From Actinacidiphila rubida (lineage in GTDB: Bacteria; Actinomycetota; Actinomycetes; Streptomycetales; Streptomycetaceae): a stretch of DNA of 42,688 bases. This document shows, piece after piece, positions 24,613 through 32,240 of the stretch (its first letter is position 1; each line of letters opens with the position of its first letter). The notes beneath the pieces are model-generated. The model did no database searches. It saw only the letters and a list, made by a program, of their open reading frames with translations, and had not been told where the DNA came from. Both the position numbers and the translations under genes were made by a program. The stretch covers positions 1-42,688 of the forward strand of contig NZ_FODD01000054.1 in NCBI RefSeq assembly GCF_900110255.1, in the 5' to 3' direction.

Positions 24613-25279
24613 GGATGATCACCAGCTCTTCCTTGTCCTCGTCGGGGCCCATCAGGCCCTGGTCCCGCAGCCACGGCAGGCGCCGGCTGAGGACCGGGCC
24701 GAGGGGCACCCGGGCGCGGTCGGTGACCGAGCAGGCCAGGCCCGCGTCCGTCAGCCGCTCCAACGTGGTCTCGCTGTCGCACAGCTGGGAGTGGACGAGC
24801 AACAGCACACCGTTCGGGCTCAGGAGGGAGGGAGCCCGCGAGCAGATCCTGTCCACCACGTGCCGGCCGTCGTGTCCTGCGTCCCAGGCCCGGGCCGGGC
24901 CCGACAGCGGGGGCCGTTTCGCCGGGGCGGGCACGTACGGCGGGTTGCTGACCACGACGTCGAAGCTCCGGCCGGGCCAGGGCAGCGACAGGTCGCCGTG
25001 CCGGACCCGCACGCGCTGCCCCGCGCGTGCGGCGTTGACCTTCGCCGTGACCACCGCCCGCCAGGAGATGTCCGTGGCGGAGACCTGGGCGCCCATCGAG
25101 GCGGCGAGCACGGCGAGGGCGCCGCTGCCCGTGCCCAGGTCCAGGACGTCCGTGCCCGTTCGCACGCCTTCCGCCCGAAGTGCCCGCGCGAGCAGGATCG
25201 TGTCGGCCTGCGGGGCATACACGCCGGGGAGCGTCCACAGGCCGGCAAAGGGGCTGGGCTGCAGGGCAGCGGCGGTCAT
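24596..25279 (-). CDS. HemK2/MTQ2-like SAM-dependent methyltransferase
   Basis: A 227-residue class I methyltransferase. The SAM-binding motif I is VLDLGTGSGALAVLAA (residues 45-60), the acidic loop is VSATDISWRAV, and the N5-glutamine/nucleophile motif NPPYVP starts at Asn112, as in HemK/PrmC, HemK2 and RlmG-type enzymes. The N-terminus (PGVYAPQADTILLARAL) is that of the short HemK2 type with no extra substrate domain. The target may be a protein Gln, but a small molecule is possible. It is the first gene of a coupled trio with the CDGSH protein and the iron enzyme. Start ATG at 25279. Confidence 0.9.
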   Translation of the reverse strand: MTAAALQPSPFAGLWTLPGVYAPQADTILLARALRAEGVRTGTDVLDLGTGSGALAVLAASMGAQVSATDISWRAVVTAKVNAARAGQRVRVRHGDLSLPWPGRSFDVVVSNPPYVPAPAKRPPLSGPARAWDAGHDGRHVVDRICSRAPSLLSPNGVLLLVHSQLCDSETTLERLTDAGLACSVTDRARVPLGPVLSRRLPWLRDQGLMGPDEDKEELVIIRAERT

Positions 25280-25636
25280 GCGGGCCTCCCGGGGCGGTGG
25301 CGCGGCAGCGCGATCGCCTGTCCGCGCACCGTGCGGCCGGTGCGCCGATGCCGTCGATCAGTCGGCATGGGCGACCGGCGCGACGCGATTCGACGCCTTC
25401 GAGTGATCCATAGGTGGCGACTTCCCAGCCCGGCGATCCGGAAACACAGGCCAGGCACGGTGAGCTGCGATGCGTCACTCTGTGTGGCTGTCCGGCGGGA
25501 GCTCGCGCCCTGCCGGACACGCGGCCGTGCACGTGGGGCGCGCAGTGGCCGGAGGTCTCCAGCCCGCGGGCCTGGACCCTCAGTATCGTCCCTGATGGCC
25601 ACCGGACCCAAGGTGGTCAGCGACCGCGCTGCGGAG
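25280..25636. other. 357-base gap upstream of methyltransferase operon
   Basis: This stretch must contain the promoter of the methyltransferase trio and the end of the antiporter operon. Open frames here have no ribosome site or recognisable residues. A weak CCACC/GGTGG stem near 25600-25616 could end the antiporter transcript. Confidence 0.4.
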
Positions 25637-27493
25637 CTACATCTGTGCGCCGATCGCCACCAGAAGCACCGCGACCCCGGCCGTCAGCCACATGATGTAG
25701 TCGCCGAGCAAGCCGGAGTGCAGGCGGCGCACGGGCATCACGGCCCGCCGCTCCAGGCGCTCCGCGAGTGTACGTGCCCGGCGTACGGGAGCCCGTCGCG
25801 AGCCCGGTGCCAGGACGGCCGTCGCGGCCAGCGCCAGGGCCAGCCCGGTGGACAGCAGGCCGAGCAGTACGCCCGTCGTGGTCCACCCGGTGTCGGGAAC
25901 GGCGGGTGGGGGCGGCGCGGGCAGAGCCAGAACGTTCGCCAGGTACCCGGCGTGGTCGATGAAGGCCGCGGCCCCCGCGGCGAGGGCGGCGCCCACCGCC
26001 GGCACGGCCCCGACGCACAGGCAGCCGGCCAGCAGCAGGGCGGGAACGGCGGTCATGGTGCGGGGAACGGACCTTTGGGGGTCGCGCAGTTCGGGCTCCT
26101 CACCTTCACCGCTGGTCTCGACGTCGGCGTGGCTGCGCCTGGGCGCGGGACCCGTCCCGAAGAAGACCCGCAGGCCGACTCGCAGTACCGCGCCGCCGGT
26201 GACCGCGGACACCAGGACGTACAGGGCCGGCAGCCACGGGGACTGCTCGGCCGCCGCGTGCTCGGCGACCGCCTTGCCCAACGCGATCCCGAAGGGCGGC
26301 AGTCCGGCCAGAGCCAGTCCTCCGACCAGAAACAGCACTCCCGCGCCGCGCAGTTCACGGCCCCGGCCGTACAGGGTGTGCTCGTCCACCGACCCGTATC
26401 GGTCGAGCAGCACGCCGGCCAAACCGAACAGCGCCGCCTTGGCCCCGGCGTGCCCCGCCACGTACAGGGCGGTGCCGGCGGCCCCTTCCGGGCTGAGAAG
26501 ACCGAGCCCGAGCAGGAACAGACCGGTGTGCCCGATGGTGGAGAACGCCAGGAGCCGCTTGATGTGGCGCTGCTGCCAGCACACCACGGCCCCGAGCAGC
26601 GCGGTCACCGCTCCCGCGGCGATCATGGTGTGCCGGAACGCCCCCGGCGGGATGCCGTGGGCGCCGGCGAAGATCGTGGTGTAGACGCGGGCCGTGCCGT
26701 ACACGCCCAACTCCACCATCACTCCGGATAGCAGCATGCACACGGGAGTCGGTGCCACGGCGTGCGCGTCGGGCAACCAGAAGTGGAACGGCACGATCGC
26801 CGCCTTGACGAGCAGGCTCGTGACGATCAGGACGAACGCGGTGACCAGGAGCGCGTCGGGCCGGTGCCGGGCAAGCTCGGCACCGATCTGCGCCATGCCC
26901 AGCTCCCCGGTGCGCGCGTAGATCAGTCCGATGCCCAGGAGCGAGGCATAAGCGGCGAGGGAGTTGACGATCCCGAAGGTCAGCGCGCCGTGCAGGGGTC
27001 GGGGGTCCTCGATCCTGTACCCGGTGAGCGCGTAGGCCACGACGCCCATCAGCTCGAAGAAGACGAAGGCGTTGAACAGGTCGCCGGTGAGGGCGAATCC
27101 GCACATGCCGGCGTCGAACAGCAGCAGGAGCGCCGGAAAGGCTCCCGGATGGCGGGCCGGAGGCTCGTCGAAGTAGCGCCAGGAGTAGGCCAGGGCCGCG
27201 AGCACGAGCAGCGCCGCGAGGAGGGCCAGACCGATTCCCAGGCGGTCGCCGACGAGCACGATGCCGACGCTGTGGCCTTGCGCGATGTGCCAGCCGCCGG
27301 CCCAGGACACCACCCTGCCGTGCCCGGCCCGCGCCCAGGCCGCCGTGGCCGTCACACACGTGAGGACGCCGAAGGCACAGGCCACCGCGTCGGTGACGGC
27401 CCGCGGCAGCAGCCGTCCCGCGACGACCAGCACGGCCGCGCCGATGAGCGGCGCGGCCACGGTCAGCGGCAGCAGATCGACGGTGCGGATCAC
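25637..27493 (-). CDS. mrpD: Cation/proton antiporter subunit D (MrpD/MbhH-like)
   Basis: A 618-residue protein of the complex I ND2/4/5 antiporter family, with about 14 membrane helices. Recognisable parts are FFELMGVVAYALTGYRIEDP, VKAAIVPFHFWLPDAHAVAP, the loop before LLSGVMVELGVYGTARVYTT, and IKRLLAFSTIGHTGLFLLGL. The conserved helix Lys and Glu used for proton movement lie in these segments. It should carry protons across the plasma membrane as part of the multisubunit complex. The GTG start lies 10 bases past the mrpC stop, with the AGGGGG of that gene's end as ribosome site. It is the last gene of the operon and the only large antiporter-type subunit encoded. The C-terminal tail after about residue 520 is longer and more variable than usual. 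Confidence 0.92.
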   Translation of the reverse strand: MIRTVDLLPLTVAAPLIGAAVLVVAGRLLPRAVTDAVACAFGVLTCVTATAAWARAGHGRVVSWAGGWHIAQGHSVGIVLVGDRLGIGLALLAALLVLAALAYSWRYFDEPPARHPGAFPALLLLFDAGMCGFALTGDLFNAFVFFELMGVVAYALTGYRIEDPRPLHGALTFGIVNSLAAYASLLGIGLIYARTGELGMAQIGAELARHRPDALLVTAFVLIVTSLLVKAAIVPFHFWLPDAHAVAPTPVCMLLSGVMVELGVYGTARVYTTIFAGAHGIPPGAFRHTMIAAGAVTALLGAVVCWQQRHIKRLLAFSTIGHTGLFLLGLGLLSPEGAAGTALYVAGHAGAKAALFGLAGVLLDRYGSVDEHTLYGRGRELRGAGVLFLVGGLALAGLPPFGIALGKAVAEHAAAEQSPWLPALYVLVSAVTGGAVLRVGLRVFFGTGPAPRRSHADVETSGEGEEPELRDPQRSVPRTMTAVPALLLAGCLCVGAVPAVGAALAAGAAAFIDHAGYLANVLALPAPPPPAVPDTGWTTTGVLLGLLSTGLALALAATAVLAPGSRRAPVRRARTLAERLERRAVMPVRRLHSGLLGDYIMWLTAGVAVLLVAIGAQM

Positions 27494-27503
27494 GGCCGCC
27501 GGC

Positions 27504-27848
27504 TCACCCCCTGAGCCCGGTCAGCTCTTCGGGATCGAGTGTCCCGTAGCGTTTGCGGACCTGGATGACGAGGCTGAGCAGCAGCGCCGTCACCGTCGCG
27601 CCGACGACGACGTCCGTGAGGACGAGGGCCTGGACCACGGGGTCGACGACCGGTGTGCCCACCGGGACGTCGGAGAACACCGGCGCGGTGGCGGCCCTGC
27701 GGAACCCGACGCCGAGCAGCAGCACGTAGGTGGAGGACTGCGCCACGGCGAGGCAGCCGACGGCGTGGACGAGGTTCCTGCTGGTGACCATGCCGTACAC
27801 GCCGACGAGGAAGATCCAGCCGGCGGCGAGGAAGGGGAGCAGATTCAC
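27504..27848 (-). CDS. mrpC: Antiporter subunit C (MrpC, NuoK-like)
   Basis: A 114-residue membrane protein with three helices: LLPFLAAGWIFLVGVYGMVT, AVGCLAVAQSSTYVLLLGVG, and VQALVLTDVVVGATVTALLL. This matches NuoK/MrpC, which sits between the antiporter subunits and the rest of the complex. The V-V-D-P-V-V-Q-A-L-V-L-T-D motif is a family hallmark. Its GTG start overlaps the mrpB stop by 4 bases, which shows translational coupling. Confidence 0.92.
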   Translation of the reverse strand: MNLLPFLAAGWIFLVGVYGMVTSRNLVHAVGCLAVAQSSTYVLLLGVGFRRAATAPVFSDVPVGTPVVDPVVQALVLTDVVVGATVTALLLSLVIQVRKRYGTLDPEELTGLRG

Positions 27849-28639
27849 GGCGCCTCCGGCGGGTGACGGTCGTCTGGCGCCTGTGAGCCGTCCGGTGGGA
27901 GGCGGTCCTCCTGCGGGGACTCGATCTCCACGGCCTGGTCGAGGAACTGGGCGAGGAGCACCACGACGCCGGAGGCGACCTCCACGCCGACGGCGGCGTT
28001 CACCAGAGGCACCAGTCCGCCCGAGGCGAGCTGGTTGAAGGTGCCCAGCGGCAGGACGTTCTGCAGGTACGCCGCACCCGCGACGAGGCCGGCCAGGCCG
28101 AGTGCGGTGAAGGCGCCCGCGGCGGCGGCGTCGACCGCGCCGAGAGCCGCCAGCGGCCGCACGCGGCGCAGCACCCGGTAGTCGGCGGCGAGATAGGCGA
28201 GGTGCAGACCGGTGGCCAGCACCACTCCGCCCTGGAATCCGCCGCCGGGGCTGAGCTGGCCGTGTCCGACGACGTAGACGCCGACGAGCAGCGTCACGGG
28301 CAGCAGTCCCGCGCCGAGCAGCAGTGTGGTGGGCAGGACCCGCCCGGGCACGGGGTCCTCGCGGTCCTCGTCACGGGCCTGGCGCAGCAGCACAACCGCG
28401 CCCAGCACGGCGCCGAACAGGATCGACTCCTCCCCCAGGGTGTCCAGAGCCCGCTGGTCGAAGTTGATGGAGGACACCACGTTGGCGGTGTGCCGCCGGA
28501 CCGAGGCGTCGACAGCCCTGCTGCCATAGGGATGGTGAGCGGTGCCGAACGCGGGAAGGCCGGTGGACGCCCAGACGAACGCGACGGCGAAGACCGCCGC
28601 GGCGGCCAGGAAGAACGCGGTGCGCACTCGGCGGGTCAC
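27845..28639 (-). CDS. mrpB: Antiporter subunit B with MrpA C-terminal (MbhE-like) part fused in front
   Basis: A 264-residue protein with two parts. Residues 1 to about 90 (FFLAAAAVFAVAFVWASTGL, then TANVVSSINFDQRALDTLGE and ESILFGAVLGAVVLLRQARD) match the MbhE segment that forms the C-terminal end of MrpA in classical systems. Residues 105-240 (TLLLGAGLLPVTLLVGVYVV, GHGQLSPGGGFQGGVVLATG, PLVNAAVGVEVASGVVVLLA) are MrpB itself. The polar tail carries two acidic stretches. This fusion explains why no separate MbhE gene is present. Start GTG at 28639, 3 bases after the previous gene. Confidence 0.88.
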   Translation of the reverse strand: MTRRVRTAFFLAAAAVFAVAFVWASTGLPAFGTAHHPYGSRAVDASVRRHTANVVSSINFDQRALDTLGEESILFGAVLGAVVLLRQARDEDREDPVPGRVLPTTLLLGAGLLPVTLLVGVYVVGHGQLSPGGGFQGGVVLATGLHLAYLAADYRVLRRVRPLAALGAVDAAAAGAFTALGLAGLVAGAAYLQNVLPLGTFNQLASGGLVPLVNAAVGVEVASGVVVLLAQFLDQAVEIESPQEDRLPPDGSQAPDDRHPPEAP

Positions 28640-28642
28640 CGT

Positions 28643-28945
28643 TCACCCGCCCTTGCGGGGACGGTCACCGCGCCCGGCATCGTCGCGACGGCCGGCCCTG
28701 CGGACCTTCCGCACCGCCACCAGGATCAGCAGCGGGGTCAGCGCGGTGCCGACGGCCAGTTGGGACAGGGCGACGTCGGGCGCCTGGACCACGACGAACA
28801 GCACGGTCAGACACAGCCCCAGGCCCGCCAGGACGGCTGCCTGGCGTACGGGGTCGCGCGTGAGGACGGCGGCGGTGGCCGCGGCGGTGACCAGCACCAG
28901 CGCGATCACGACCAGGGCGTCGACCCCCGCGGAGATCCCCGTCAT
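28643..28945 (-). CDS. DUF4040 / MbhD-like antiporter subunit
   Basis: A 100-residue membrane protein with three helices: VDALVVIALVLVTAAATAAV, QAAVLAGLGLCLTVLFVVVQ and LAVGTALTPLLILVAVRKVR. The APDVALSQLAVGTALTPLL segment is the signature of DUF4040/MbhD, which equals part of the MrpA C-terminus. It starts with an ATGA overlap on the mrpG stop. The basic tail (RRAGRRDDAGRGDRPRKGG) is short. In a classical Mrp system this would be fused to the NuoL-like MrpA; here it stands alone. Confidence 0.88.
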   Translation of the reverse strand: MTGISAGVDALVVIALVLVTAAATAAVLTRDPVRQAAVLAGLGLCLTVLFVVVQAPDVALSQLAVGTALTPLLILVAVRKVRRAGRRDDAGRGDRPRKGG

Positions 28946-29268
28946 GCCGGCGGCTCGCTGCCGGTGCCCGAAGCCGTGGCGTCCACGGCCGACGTCTCCG
29001 TGACCGTCCGGCCGATCGCGATGCCGACGGCCGGGCCGGTCACCGCCACCAAGGCGCCGATCACCAGGAACTTGACCGCCGCCCGGCCCGGCCCGGTGTC
29101 CACGGCCAAGGCGGCGGCCATCAGCGGCAGCCCCAAGGAGGTCGCCGGCGTCAAGGCGTGCAGACGCTGGTACGGCCCTGGCAGTACCAGCAGCGCGACG
29201 GCCGAGATCAGGAACGCCGCCAGCCCGCAGAACAGCAGGACGAGGACGACCGCGTGCCGTGCCTCCAT
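28942..29268 (-). CDS. mrpG: Antiporter subunit G (MrpG)
   Basis: A 108-residue membrane protein with helices VVLVLLFCGLAAFLISAVAL, TPATSLGLPLMAAALAV and AAVKFLVIGALVAVTGPAVG. The LPGPYQRLHALTPATSLG loop is the family hallmark. The ATG at 29268 is preceded by a perfect GGAGGAG site; a much longer upstream reading is not needed. It starts 1 base after the mrpF stop and overlaps the next gene by 4 bases. Confidence 0.92.
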   Translation of the reverse strand: MEARHAVVLVLLFCGLAAFLISAVALLVLPGPYQRLHALTPATSLGLPLMAAALAVDTGPGRAAVKFLVIGALVAVTGPAVGIAIGRTVTETSAVDATASGTGSEPPA

Positions 29269-29269
29269 G

Positions 29270-29560
29270 TCAACTCCTCCGGGTGCGGGCTTTGCGGGCC
29301 TCGGGACGGCCTCCGCCTGCGAGACACCGGCAGAACACCAGCGTTCCGGCCGGGGAGAGCACCGCGAGCACCAGCGCCACGTCGACGTACGAGGTCCGCT
29401 GGACGCCGCGCGCGACCAGCAGGCAGACGCCGACGGCAACCGTGCCGCCCAGGGTGATTCCCATGAGCCGCTGCGCCGGGTCACCGGTGCACGCGCGCCA
29501 CAGGCACGGACCCATGCCCGCGGCCAGCAGAACGCACGCGGCGACCAGCCAGACGTTCAC
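29270..29560 (-). CDS. mrpF: Antiporter subunit F (MrpF)
   Basis: A 96-residue membrane protein with three helices (VWLVAACVLLAAGMGPCLWR, QRLMGITLGGTVAVGVCLLV, VDVALVLAVLSPAGTLVFCR). The GDPAQRLMGITLGG loop and SYVDVALVLAVLSPAG are typical of MrpF. The GTG at 29560 overlaps the mrpE stop by 4 bases and so fixes the start. The tail is Arg-rich. Confidence 0.9.
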   Translation of the reverse strand: MNVWLVAACVLLAAGMGPCLWRACTGDPAQRLMGITLGGTVAVGVCLLVARGVQRTSYVDVALVLAVLSPAGTLVFCRCLAGGGRPEARKARTRRS

Positions 29561-30048
29561 GTCAACCGCCGTCCAGGCAGGGCCCGCTCCACCGGCGACA
29601 CCGGGAAGTCGAGCAGGTGCATCGTCAACTCCGCACCCTTCTGCGGTCCTTCGGCCGGTCTGATGTCGATCACGCAGGCGCCGGGGCTGGCCGACAGAAG
29701 CGCCGCTGCGGCAGCCGGGCTTACGCCGGGATCCACACTCAGCCGCACCGTCCCTCCCGCGTTCTGCCCTCCGCGCAGTCGCCGGATCACCGCCACCGCC
29801 AGCCGGCCCGTCTCCTGGAGCAGCGCCGCAGGAAAGGACGCCGCTGCGGGGGCCAGCGCGCGCAGGCCGCCCAGTCCTGGGTGCTCGGCCCGGCGCACCG
29901 CGTCCGCGCCGACGGCACCCAGCAGAGCCCCGGCGGCCCCGAGGCCCAACTCCGCCTCGGTGACGGTGGAGATGAACACGAGAAAGAGCACGAACAACAG
30001 GGCCCACCAGACCAGCAGACACCGCACCGTCGCCATGACGCCTGCCAT
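29557..30048 (-). CDS. mrpE: Antiporter subunit E (MrpE)
   Basis: A 163-residue protein, first gene of the operon. Its front has the paired helices of MrpE (CLLVWWALLFVLFLVFISTV, AELGLGAAGALLGAVGADAV), followed by the cytoplasmic part with GTVRLSVDPGVSPAAAAALL, ACVIDIRPA and a His-Leu-Leu-Asp-Phe-Pro-Val-Ser-Pro-Val-Glu-Arg end. The ATG at 30048 lies after GGAGGGGG; an ATG at 30036 is the alternative. It diverges from the gas-vesicle operon across about 377 bases. Confidence 0.88.
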   Translation of the reverse strand: MAGVMATVRCLLVWWALLFVLFLVFISTVTEAELGLGAAGALLGAVGADAVRRAEHPGLGGLRALAPAAASFPAALLQETGRLAVAVIRRLRGGQNAGGTVRLSVDPGVSPAAAAALLSASPGACVIDIRPAEGPQKGAELTMHLLDFPVSPVERALPGRRLT

Positions 30049-30425
30049 CCTCGCCACCCCCTCCGCCGGGTCAGGGAACCGGTATACCGGCAGCACCGCG
30101 GCGGATGCCGCTGCCGGAGCGGACACGCCAGCCCGCTCCACTCCTATGCGTCGCCGAGCGGCGAGCCGCCCGCATGGCCCCGCTGACGGACTTCCGTAGC
30201 AGCCCGCATGCCCCTGGGCTCGCCGTCCATGCCGACAGGGCCAGAAGCCCCTGGCACGATCGGCGTCACCCTGCTTCCGGGATCAACCGATGACGGCCGC
30301 CGATCCGCCCCGCTCACCGGCCGGCGCAGGGTGCGCGTCAGCCCTTCCCGACCCGGCAATGACGGCCCACACCGATGGGTCAGCACGGCGTGCGGCGTCG
30401 TCGGAGAGTCCGGAGACTCTGAGGC
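30049..30425. promoter_or_regulatory. Divergent region between antiporter and gas-vesicle operons
   Basis: About 377 bases that must hold the promoters of both operons. A perfect 12-base palindrome CCGGTATACCGG lies at 30079-30090, 31 bases before mrpE, and could be a binding site. No gene is supported here, and no sure sigma-factor box was seen. Confidence 0.5.
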
Positions 30426-30749
30426 ATGGCAGAACAGCGTCCCGCCCGTAGCCGGCCTGCGAACCGCCGGCCAGCGTCCCGCTCGCACCGCGTGTCGAGC
30501 GCGGCCGACGCTGCCGAGTCCGCTGCCGACAGCCTCGCCGGGCTGATCCGTCACCCGGTGGACGGCGCCTCGTCCGTGGCCCGGACGGATGACGACGGCT
30601 GGCGTGTGGGAGTCGACGTGGTGGAGGTTCCCCGCATCCCGGACACCACCAGTCTCATGGCCACGTACGAGGTGGAGCTGGGTCCCGACGGGACGGTGCG
30701 GAGCTATCACCGGACGCGTCGCTACCGCCGGTCCGAAGCTGACGACTGA
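30426..30749 (+). CDS. gvpO: Gas vesicle protein GvpO
   Basis: A 107-residue protein. After a basic Arg/Ser-rich front, residues 35-100 carry the GvpO fold (GLIRHPVDGASSVARTDDDG, WRVGVDVVEVPRIPDTTSLM, ATYEVELGPDGTVRSYHRTR, RYRR). GvpO is needed for gas-vesicle formation in halophilic archaea and is the first gene in Streptomyces clusters. Start ATG at 30426. It heads a ten-gene cluster on one strand, with gvpA 38 bases on. Confidence 0.92.
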   Translation: MAEQRPARSRPANRRPASRSHRVSSAADAAESAADSLAGLIRHPVDGASSVARTDDDGWRVGVDVVEVPRIPDTTSLMATYEVELGPDGTVRSYHRTRRYRRSEADD

Positions 30750-30787
30750 CCTTCCCCCTCTGACGCCAACCCAAGGAACGTGCCGCC

Positions 30788-31243
30788 GTGACCGTCATCA
30801 CCGACGAAGTTGTCTGCGCTCCCCGGGCGGGGACCCTGTACGACGTCCTGGACCTGATCCTCGATCGCGGCATCGTCATCGACGCGTTCGTGAGGGTCTC
30901 CCTGGTCGGCATCGAGATCCTCAAGATCGACGCGCGAATAGTCGTGGCCAGCGTCGACACCTATCTGCGGTTCGCCGAGGCGTGCAACCGCCTCGACCTG
31001 GAGCACGACGCCAGCAGCCGGACGGTTCCCGAGCTCTTCGGGGGCGCGAGTTCCGGTGCGGCCAAGAGCGCTGGCAAGGCGGGCGCGAAGAAGGCGGCGC
31101 GTTCGGTCGGCAAGAAGGCCAAGGAGGTCCTCGGCGTGGACGGCGACGACGAGGACGACGGCAAGCGGTCGTCCCATCGCCGCTCCGGCTCACGCGCCGG
31201 AAGCAGCAGGGCACGTTCAGGACGACGCACCGAGGAGGACTGA
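30788..31243 (+). CDS. gvpA: Gas vesicle structural protein GvpA, with long basic tail
   Basis: A 151-residue protein whose first 75 residues are GvpA, the small protein that forms the ribs of the gas-vesicle wall: GTLYDVLDLILDRGIVIDAF, VRVSLVGIEILKIDARIVVA, SVDTYLRFAEACNRLDLEH. After that comes a tail of about 75 residues, first Lys/Ala-rich (KSAGKAGAKKAARSVGKKAK), then acidic (DGDDEDDG), then Ser/Arg-rich. Canonical GvpA has about 70-80 residues, so the tail doubles the size. GTG start at 30788 after AAGGA. Confidence 0.94.
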   Translation: MTVITDEVVCAPRAGTLYDVLDLILDRGIVIDAFVRVSLVGIEILKIDARIVVASVDTYLRFAEACNRLDLEHDASSRTVPELFGGASSGAAKSAGKAGAKKAARSVGKKAKEVLGVDGDDEDDGKRSSHRRSGSRAGSSRARSGRRTEED

Positions 31244-31246
31244 GCT

Positions 31247-31975
31247 GTGGGCGTGTACATCTACGGCGTGGCCGGTGCTTCGCCGCGTATCCCGGCCGGC
31301 CTGCGGGGTGTCGGCAAACCACCGGCCGCGCTTCGGCGCGTCGTGGCGAACCGCGTGACCGCGGTGGTGAGCGCCGCCCCGGACCATCTGCGCGCGTACC
31401 GCAGGGACCTGCAGGCGCATCAGAACGTGCTCATGGCGTTCGCCGACCAGGGGCCGGTGCTCCCGATGCGCTTCGGCGTGGTGGTCGCCGACGAGGACGC
31501 GGTCCGCGCCCGACTGGAAGAGGGCGGCAAGGAGTACGAGGCGGCCCTGGACCGCGTGGCGGACCGTGTGGAGATGAACGTCAAGGTGAGCGCCGCGGAG
31601 GGCGACCTCGCCGAGATCGTGCAGCAGGATCCCCGGGTGCAGCAGCTGCGTCATCAGGCGCGGCGCCGACCCGGATACGAGATCAACCTCCGCCTCGGGG
31701 AGGCCATCGCGACGGCCATCGGACGGCGCGCCGCGCAGGCCGCAGCCCAGGTGTCAGCCGTACTGACCCCGCTGGCCGACGACGTCCGCAAAGGGCCCGA
31801 GGTGACCGGGTGCGTGCTCAACATGTCGTTCCTCATCCGGGCCGACGCCGTGGAGCAGTTCCGCGCGGAGACCGGCAGGCTGGCCAACCGCCACATGGCA
31901 CACGCCGTCCTGCAGCTCACCGGCCCACTCCCCTGCTACAGCTTCGCAGTCGCAGTCGTACCGGAGCCGGTGTGA
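31247..31975 (+). CDS. gvpF: Gas vesicle protein GvpF (GvpL/GvpF family)
   Basis: A 242-residue assembly protein. It starts MGVYIYGVAGASPRIPAGL, with the family pieces VVSAAPDHLRAYRRDLQAHQ, NVLMAFADQGPVLPMRFGVV, LDRVADRVEMNVKVSAAEG, GYEINLRLGEAIATAIGRRA, and ends YSFAVAVVPEPV. GvpF binds GvpA and is thought to keep it from premature aggregation. GTG start at 31247, 3 bases past the gvpA stop, with GAGGAGGAC upstream. gvpG starts 1 base after its stop. Confidence 0.94.
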   Translation: MGVYIYGVAGASPRIPAGLRGVGKPPAALRRVVANRVTAVVSAAPDHLRAYRRDLQAHQNVLMAFADQGPVLPMRFGVVVADEDAVRARLEEGGKEYEAALDRVADRVEMNVKVSAAEGDLAEIVQQDPRVQQLRHQARRRPGYEINLRLGEAIATAIGRRAAQAAAQVSAVLTPLADDVRKGPEVTGCVLNMSFLIRADAVEQFRAETGRLANRHMAHAVLQLTGPLPCYSFAVAVVPEPV

Positions 31976-31976
31976 C

Positions 31977-32240
31977 ATGGGCCTTCTCAAGGGGCTGCTG
32001 CTCCTGCCCTTGGCGCCCGTTCACGGCGTGAGCTGGGTCTCCGGCGTGATCCTGGACGCCGCCGAACGGGAGGCGTACGACCCGGCGGTGATCCGAGCCC
32101 AGCTCGGCGCACTCAACAAGGCCTTCGATGAGGGCGAGATCGACTCCGAACACTTCGAGCGGGCGGAGGAACGGCTGCTGGACCTGCTCGACCACCAAGT
32201 GAGCCGCACCCGCGCTCGCCACCCCGGAGGGACACCCTGA
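31977..32240 (+). CDS. gvpG: Gas vesicle protein GvpG
   Basis: An 87-residue helical protein: LLKGLLLLPLAPVHGVSWVS, GVILDAAEREAYDPAVIRAQ, LGALNKAFDEGEIDSEHFER, AEERLLDLLDHQVSRTRARH. This is the typical GvpG pattern and length. It belongs to the set of accessory proteins that interact during vesicle nucleation. The stop TGA overlaps the ATG of the next gene by 1 base. Confidence 0.93.
   Translation: MGLLKGLLLLPLAPVHGVSWVSGVILDAAEREAYDPAVIRAQLGALNKAFDEGEIDSEHFERAEERLLDLLDHQVSRTRARHPGGTP

Noticed and set aside
22421..26731. Very long plus-strand frames over the IS481 fragment, iron enzyme, methyltransferase and antiporter genes
   Set aside because: They change composition at each real gene boundary and contain only Arg/Pro/Gly-rich shadow sequence.
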